The notes under the pieces: model-generated
Database searches by the model: none
The model's input: only the letters and a program-made list of their open reading frames with translations
What the model was told of the DNA's origin: nothing
In this document: in pieces, positions 57,641-64,000 of the stretch
Layout: each line of letters starts with the position of its first letter
How positions within the stretch are numbered: position 1 is the stretch's first letter
Translations under genes and position numbers: made by a program
NCBI RefSeq assembly: GCF_029852145.1
Contig: NC_079974.1
Span: forward strand, 21,492,082 to 21,556,081
Length of the DNA stretch: 64,000 bases
Origin: Microplitis mediator
Lineage: Eukaryota > Arthropoda > Insecta > Hymenoptera > Braconidae
Reading direction: 5' to 3'

Positions 57641-58956
57641 TATATATTATTTTCTCATTCAATTTAATTTAAAATGATTCAAATCATTTTTTTTTTTTAA
57701 TTGATATCTATTTACAATTAAACAGTATTATAGTGTAATCATTGTGAAATTCCTTTCCTGCCATTCTGTTATCGTAAAAAAATTATAAATTCCCCATATT
57801 GACATACACTCAGGTTCCGGATTATGATTTCAAACACTAATTTTTAAAGTTTTTTACTCGCTATGTTTTTTGTTTTTGTTTTTTTTTTTAAAGAAAATAA
57901 AATTACACTGAGGATTTGATATTAATTTAATAACGACAGTTAATTTAAATGAATAAAATGTTTGTTGTCTTAATGTTTGTCTTATTTATAGTATAAAGTG
58001 AGTTTATTTTTAGTTATCTCGCGGATGAGAGAGGAATGATCTTAGAATGCTCGCAAAACGAAAGGAATGAAAAGAATCAGATAGAGAGAAGCTGGAGAGT
58101 AAGAAGTCAAGAATAAAGATGAAGAAGGAGTAGGAGGAGGCGGATAGAAAATATGGCCATGATATTTACTGGCGCAGCCTCCACGTGAAAGTGTTCTCTG
58201 TACGCGACTCTCCTCCGTCTTTATGGAGGAACTCGTATCATTTATATACATTTATATATCTATACACAAGAGACTCGTGCAACAACACCAGTAACACCAC
58301 TTGGATGTAATTCTTACATACCACAAAAATTCCATTTTAAATTAGTCAATCTAATTGTACTAAATTCAACTGTTTTATAATAATAATTAAATTATTTATT
58401 TTCTTTTTATCTCGAAAAAATTTCCATTTCATTTCTATTGACAAAAAATTTAGTAAAAGTTCGATGATCAATCAATTGATCGATTTAATTTTTTTTCCAT
58501 TTCATGTTTACTAAAATATTCAAAAAAAATTCATTGAACTCCAATAAATATCACAATTTTTTTTTACTCAAATTTTCCATTAACTTTTTTTTACCCATTG
58601 CCGCTATTAAAAAAGCCCGCGAAATTAATTTAAAAAATGAAAATTAATAATTTCATTCCTGTTAATTTTCCAATTAAAGAAAATTTGAATTCGTAAATTT
58701 TTTCGCGCCAAAATAAAAATAAATTTTATTAATTATTTCTGAAGTAATTTATTGTTAGATATAAGAAATTAATTATGTATTGATTATATATTTATATAAA
58801 TGGTATTTTAAAAAAATAAACTAAAGATATAAATAAATAAAAAAAAATAGTGGGGAATTGCTGGAGGAGGCAGGACACCTTTCTTGCAAAAGGAGACTTT
58901 TGCACACATGCATCACCATACCTTTATATATGTACATATATATAAATATATATAAC
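57641..58956. other. Non-coding AT-rich DNA
   Basis: No gene supported. The stretch 58030-58210 is a purine-rich block on the plus strand. Confidence 0.5.
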
Positions 58957-59163
58957 ATGGTATTATATACAGTACTTGTACTTGTACTTTACTTGGGTAG
59001 TATGTATGGAATAGCACAAGAAAGAGAGGAGTCAGGTGGTGACGTCACTGGCGCACTCACGAGTGCCGCTAGACCTCTCACTTCGTCGACAGCGCTCGAC
59101 TCGGATGGTTCTCGATATCTCGTACCCCAGGGTACTGACTTAATTTTTTTAAATTTAAACTAA
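58957..59163 (+). CDS. Putative signal-peptide-bearing exon, unidentified
   Basis: From the ATG at 58957 the frame reads MVLYTVLVLVLYLGSMYG, a good signal peptide, then a polar Glu/Ser/Thr/Ala segment encoded by markedly GC-richer codons (EREESGGDVTG, STALDSDGSRYLVPQ). The frame could end at a weak donor after CCCCAGG (GTACTG at 59132) or at the stop at 59163 after a switch back to AT-rich codons. The compositional switch at about 59131 argues for an exon boundary there. It would then be the first coding exon of a secreted or membrane protein. The family is not recognised. A further AAAG|GTGAGT donor lies at 59466. Confidence 0.4.
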   Translation: MVLYTVLVLVLYLGSMYGIAQEREESGGDVTGALTSAARPLTSSTALDSDGSRYLVPQGTDLIFLNLN

Positions 59164-60709
59164 AAAAAACCGAAAATTTTTAAAAAATAATTCCGTGCCA
59201 CGATTTTTCAACTCCGAATAAAATAAAAAAAACAAACCGATTGCAATAAGAAAAAGTACACTGTGCAATTGTGAAAGGTGTAAGGAGTGCTTGTGATTTA
59301 TAAAAGAATCTAATTATATAATACAATGTGATGATTTAAAATTATCTATAATTTATATATTATTATTATATAAATAATAAATTTTAAATAATTTATAGTA
59401 AATAAATATAAAAGTGTCAAGTGAAATTCTGGATACTTCTGATGGAGTAGAAAGTCCGATAAAGGTGAGTGCATTATAAAAAATTATAAATTCATTATTT
59501 ATTATTAAATTCCTATGATTTATTTATTAACACATAAATTTAACTCATTTTTATTTTTTTAATATTTCAAATTATAGATAATTTTTTTTTTAAATGAAAA
59601 TTTTTTTAAGTTTAATATGAAAATGAGGAGAAAAGTTGATATTTTTATTGGGTTAAGGCTTTAGCTACTCTTTAATTTTTGCCATGTCCAAGGATTACGA
59701 GTGAGTATATTGTTTTGTATATATATGTGTATGAGACAGGGAAAGATTACGAAAACGTTACTGATTCTGCAATATTAAGCCTTTCGTGAGCTTTCGTTTT
59801 CTCGCGGGACCTGGTCTACATTTACATCTACATAAAACGTTTAATTAATCAGTTCTTTTTTTAAAAAATCCCTCGTTTATTTTTAATTTTTTATCCGTTT
59901 ATTTCCATTCCTCGTGTATTCTCTGTCGCGAACTAAAAAGTTGCATTGAAAAAAAATAAAAACTTTTTAAACAGGTGGTAGACGAGCCTTCTGGAGTACA
60001 AGGCCAATAAAAAGAGCAGAAAAAGTATCTGACAATAAAAAAATAAAATTTTGTTTTAAAAGAAAAATTAAATAAAAATTTGCTCCAGATTAAATAAAAA
60101 TAAAAAAGGCAACTTCTCGGTTGAGTAAATTTTAATTTCAATATTTTCCACTAACAAAACAATATAACCTGTAACATTATTACAATTTACGGATGGTTGA
60201 TCTAAAATCTATTCTCTGGTAAAACTTTTCGATCCTTTTACGATGAGAAAAATATTTACAGACAAGTAATAATAAATTTTTTAAATTTCAACGCAAGATC
60301 CGCGACGACCTTTTATCATTATTTGCGTACGATTTAACATAAAGATTATTATTATAATATAAATAAAAAATAAAAATATAGACGGTCAGCAGAAGAGTTT
60401 TGAGCGAACAGGTGGCCGCCTTTTCTGCGCCACGGAACATTTATCCGCTCGCGTTCCATTAAACATCTCTCTTAGAATCTAACGGTCCGGTTAAAATCTA
60501 ATCTCTGTTTATCACGTATACGACCCTCTGATAATTAACCCCTAAGTTATTATTATCATTTATGCATATGATCTTGAATTTATTTTTCAAAGCTAATTCA
60601 GTTTCATTTTTTCTATTATAAACTTTCTATTTTTTTTCATTCAACGCAATTACTTAATTCATAGACAATTCAAGTCTAACAGCAAAGAAATTAAATAAAA
60701 TTTATTTTT
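59164..60709. other. Non-coding DNA with a possible untranslated exon and a GC-rich island
   Basis: AAAG followed by GTGAGT at 59466 is a consensus plus-strand donor after about 70 bases of open, ATG-less frame, possibly an untranslated or internal exon. The stretch 60380-60545 is a GC-richer block with an E-box (CAGGTG) and no coding frame, perhaps regulatory. Confidence 0.35.
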
Positions 60710-60956
60710 TACACAGAAAAAAAGGATTTCTTGGCACAAGAATTTTTTACTCGCCCCAGGAAAATTTTTTCCCAGCCCAAGAAATTTTTTGTATTATGAA
60801 TTGAAATCAGAAATTTTCTTACGGCGAGAATTAATTTTCTCAGAGCAAAAAAAAATTTTTTGAGTCAATAAATTTTTTCTCGTCCCAAGAAAATTTTTGT
60901 GTTCAATTTATAATACAAAAAAATTCTTGCGCCCAGAAATTATTTTTTTCTGTGTA
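60710..60956. mobile_element. CACAGAAAAAA-type MITE, copy C
   Basis: It is 247 bp, the same length as copy B, bounded by TACACAGAAAAAAAGGATTT and its inverted counterpart ending CTGTGTA, with a TA on each side. The interior repeats TCTTGGC/CAAGAAA words and a TATAATACAAAA segment also present in copy B. Confidence 0.85.
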
Positions 60957-60966
60957 CATAAAGTCA

Positions 60967-61440
60967 CCCGAGTCAAAAAACAAATTCGGATTTAAGTCTC
61001 AAAGTTCGCAATGAGGTTTTTGAGGATCAATTTAGAATTTTGAGACTGACAACAGTATAGAAAGTTATCGTAGTTTAGTTACGACCAATTTTACCACTTT
61101 GAGGACTAAACTGGAATAACATGATCTGGATTAGAGGCTCAAAATACTCAAAACATACAGGAATAATTTTATCCCCATTTGAACCTCAAAAATCTCATTC
61201 GACGTATTCTCTCCCCTTCCTTTTCTATCTAAAATTTTTCAAAATCCGAAGTATAACTTTTCATTCGTTGAGGATTTTGAGGCCTTAGTTGCAATTCAAA
61301 ATCGATAAATTATTTGCATGTAGACCTCGTAGTTCTCATTGAGGATTTTGAGTACCAGAGTAACTTTCTAGGAGGCAAATAAAACATCAAAGGAATTGAG
61401 GCATAAGAGAATTAAACTAGAAATTGTTTTTTGACTCGGG
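60967..61440. mobile_element. CCCGAGTC-ended TIR element
   Basis: CCCGAGTCAAAAAACAAATT at the left is mirrored by AATTGTTTTTTGACTCGGG at the right. It is 474 bp and non-coding, with several internal GAGGATTTTGAG/CTCAAAAT words. It begins 11 bp after copy C of the CACAG family. Confidence 0.75.
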
Positions 61441-63152
61441 AAATCTGTAATATTTTTTTAAAACTTAAAAATCGTTTGATTTCAAAATAATCTAAATATT
61501 TATCTATATTTTATAAATAGTTATTGGAACGGAACGTTTGTACACTAATCAATAGAGCGTTAAATTTGTTATAGACCGTAATAAAATAATTATATTTAAC
61601 AATTGTTAAATAAATATTATAATAGAAAAAATAATCATTACGTTATTTAACAATTACATAAATAAGTTATGATTGGCAATAAACTTTAATTTAAAAAAAA
61701 AAAAAATATTTTTTATGTTTTCTAATGAAAATAAAATAAATTTTGTCACGAATAATAAATAAAAATAAATTTGTTGTGGTCAACAATATACTGACAGACA
61801 ATTTAATAGATAACGTAATAAATTTGATGACCAGGGATAATTATATACAGACAACACACAAAGCGAATGTAATAGGCCATTAATAATCGATGAGGCATTG
61901 ATTAATTAGCAATTGACATTTATAATTAAATAAATCAATTAGTAAAGTTAATTTGAATTTATAAAACAGCAAAGTTGTTTTTAAAAAATATAAATAATTT
62001 GAATAAATAAGTTGAATGTTAGATGATTTTAATTCCGTCAAGGTACTAACGACCACAGAACACATAAGAGTTGGAGATAAAAAATAATGAAGAAGAGGAA
62101 GTCAAGTATTTGTGGTGACGAAATGCAAGACTTTGTGGTCCAAAAGATACTGATAAACCTCAGCAAAGTTTCACCTTATCCTTTTATATTATTTTATTTA
62201 TTTAAATTGTATTTTTTTTTTTACGTATATTTACTTACTCGTCATCCTCATGCACTTTTATAAAACAGTATCATTGCCTTCTTTTAACCTATCGCATTTC
62301 TACCGACACTTCTGTGGTTCTTATCTCAATTGCGTTTCGTACTCATAAAAAAAACTCAATAAAAAAATTTACCTACAAGGAGATAATTTTTATATCAACT
62401 TGTCGTGTGAAAATGGGCTTCAGTACGCCATTAAAAAATATTTCATATTTTTAGTAATAATGTCGACGGTGTGATTTTAAATGGCGGGAAAATTTAAATT
62501 TGATACCGATAATTTTTACAACATACCAATTAACCACTAGTACATTTAATTACGAACGAGTTAACGATAAAAAATTTGTTAAAAATTGCCTGTAAAATTT
62601 TTAAACTATTTTTATCTTAAAAAAAATTGATCCGCGCATTAGCATAAATTTCGCGGTAATTTTAAAAATTGAAGTCTTGGGGTATAAACATTAAGTGGAG
62701 ACTAAAAATATAATTTAATACCCAAAAAATGAATATTATCTTTTATTATCAACAGTAACACAATAGAGAGTAAGAAAATATATAATTTACCACGGTATAT
62801 TATTGTTATTATTATTATTATTGAAGGTATAATTTGGTTTTATATTACATTGTGGCTTGATACCACTGTGAAATGGATTTTATTCGCGTGGAACCACTTT
62901 CGCCCGTTGTGCTGTGCATCTATATATATATATATATAAATATAAAAGATGTGCACGCAATGTAATTGGACGATTTCGCTGGTTGGACGCCTCAGAAAAT
63001 TCAACTTAACTTTACTCTTTTATAGGTATTGAGTGTGTCATGTCAGTTTACTTTTATTTTCACAAAATTACTCTCTAATTTTTAAAAATAAAAAACAAAT
63101 TTTTTTCTTTTCAAACGAAAAGTTTAAATAAATTTTACTTAATAAAAATATT
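61441..63152. other. Non-coding AT-rich DNA
   Basis: No feature supported. An ATT trinucleotide run lies at 62803-62823 and a TA microsatellite at 62921-62942. Confidence 0.6.
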
Positions 63153-63532
63153 CACAGAAAAAAAGAATTTCTTGACGCAAGAAATTTTTTTCTCGCCCCA
63201 CGAAAACTTCAGTTTCCAATTCATAATACAAAAAATTTTTTACGTCAAATAAAAATTTTCTTGGGGCGAGTAAGAATCTTTTGCTCCAAGAAGTCCTTTT
63301 TTTTTATGCGTCTGAAGATCAGAACGTTTTTCGCACAACGAAAATGAAAAAATTTATGTGATTTGACTGCTTAAAAGTGACTTCAGAAGTGATTGGCGGT
63401 GGCTGCAATTGCCGGTTGACATGTGAAACATTTTAGAAATCTAGATCCAGTAATTTTTTTTACTTTTCATGTTAATTTTTTATTTTCGTTCCGCGAAAAA
63501 CGTTCCGATTTTCAGGTCATTTTTTTTCTGTG
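63153..63532. mobile_element. Composite CACAG-ended element containing the GTTTTTCGC inverted unit
   Basis: The whole block is bounded by CACAGAAAAAAAG on the left and TTTTTTTTCTGTG on the right. Its left half matches the CACAG family interior (TTTCTTGACGCAAGAAA). Its right half is the 63311-63516 inverted-repeat unit. It therefore looks like one element inserted into, or fused with, another. Confidence 0.6.
63311..63516. repeat. Inverted-repeat unit with GATCAGAACGTTTTTCGC ends, copy 2
   Basis: The left CTGAAGATCAGAACG... and right GTTCCGATTTTCAG ends are inverted copies, and the middle contains CTAGATCCAGTA as in 11258-11483. Confidence 0.75.
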
Positions 63533-63688
63533 CATGAATAAAGAAATCGAGACTGAGAATAAACTTGATAATTATCAGAGGTAAAATGGTTAATTTTCTA
63601 CACGTTAAATATTAATAAAGATCTATTTGATAGTATTTGCTTATTAGTACTATTGTTATAATAATTGTTATATATATTTATTTGTAAT

Positions 63689-63720
63689 GGCTCGAAGGCT
63701 CGAAGGCTCGAAGGCACGAA
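63689..63720 (+). repeat. GGCTCGAA tandem repeat
   Basis: Four consecutive 8-bp units, the last one GGCACGAA. Confidence 0.9.
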
Positions 63721-64000
63721 GGCCAAGCGCAAATTTTATACTATCTCTAATGTAATGCAAGAAAAGTCAGGAGCATGGGAACAAAAAGACAATCGTGAAA
63801 GCATCAGCGAATATATACGAGACTGATGATTAGATTGTTTTGTAGAAAGTAAATAGTAATGTAAGTCATATATATAAATTTAAAAATATGCATGTATTTG
63901 TCCTTTGTCTTTTGCCATTTCGCCTTGGTCTGAATAACAACGCAGCTATAATAAGAGAAGAAAATGAACGTGATAGAAAGGGATCTCTTCGGAATGTTAA
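63721..64000. other. Non-coding window end
   Basis: Nothing recognisable. Confidence 0.5.

Overview
This window is strongly AT-rich, repeat-laden nuclear DNA from an arthropod, most probably an insect. The reasons are pervasive poly(A)/poly(T) and TA-rich simple repeats, long stretches with no coding potential, GT-type splice donors at the few gene-like islands, several families of short terminal-inverted-repeat (TIR) elements, a Jockey/CR1-type LINE remnant and an insect-style Ty3/Gypsy retrotransposon. Some features would fit a parasitoid hymenopteran, but the sequence does not prove the order. Host coding content visible here is very small, so most of the window looks like intergenic or long-intron DNA.

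The dominant feature is one complete LTR retrotransposon on the minus strand, 35573-46963 (11,391 bp). It has two 1,530-bp LTRs in which I saw no difference, perfect 14-bp terminal inverted repeats, a 4-bp target duplication (ATTC), a tRNA-Leu-type primer binding site and a G-run polypurine tract. It reads 5' LTR, leader, gag (442 aa), a -1 frame shift into pol, then about 2 kb of unusual sequence, then 3' LTR. Pol is odd in several ways. It has two retropepsin-like domains in tandem, a reverse transcriptase whose YxDD tyrosine is Leu, an RNase H with Asn at a catalytic Asp position, an AT-hook plus acidic spacer, and an integrase that stops just after its first catalytic Asp. Where the rest of integrase and env would normally lie there are two degenerate coding fragments: an unknown one (38404-38933) and one resembling eukaryotic RNase H1 that has lost its catalytic centre (37117-37700). 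Identical LTRs on a copy lacking the integrase core suggest recent mobilisation in trans.

Left of it (1-35 kb) lie TIR elements of several families: GGGG/CAAAA elements at 2577, 5341, 15869 and a remnant at 35454; a 1-kb foldback at 6861-7873; a composite at 11136-11740 flanked by a 34-bp direct repeat; a tandem-repeat-bearing element at 20092-20829 with a tRNA-like segment; and a 1.2-kb element at 21581-22813 carrying the 3' end of a gene, probably of Mutator-like type. Putative host exons are a 119-codon first coding exon at 16444-16800 (minus), a 56-bp internal exon at 28241-28296 (minus), and a short first exon at 31924-31955 (plus) next to a CCAAT-containing GC-rich block.

Right of it (47-64 kb) there is a LINE reverse-transcriptase fragment interrupted by a MITE with perfect 52-bp TIRs (49562-49964), several CACAGAAAAAA-ended elements using TA target sites (two sharing one TA), a 67-bp dispersed repeat present twice, a CCCGAGTC-ended element at 60967-61440, and one ORF with a signal-peptide-like start at 58957.
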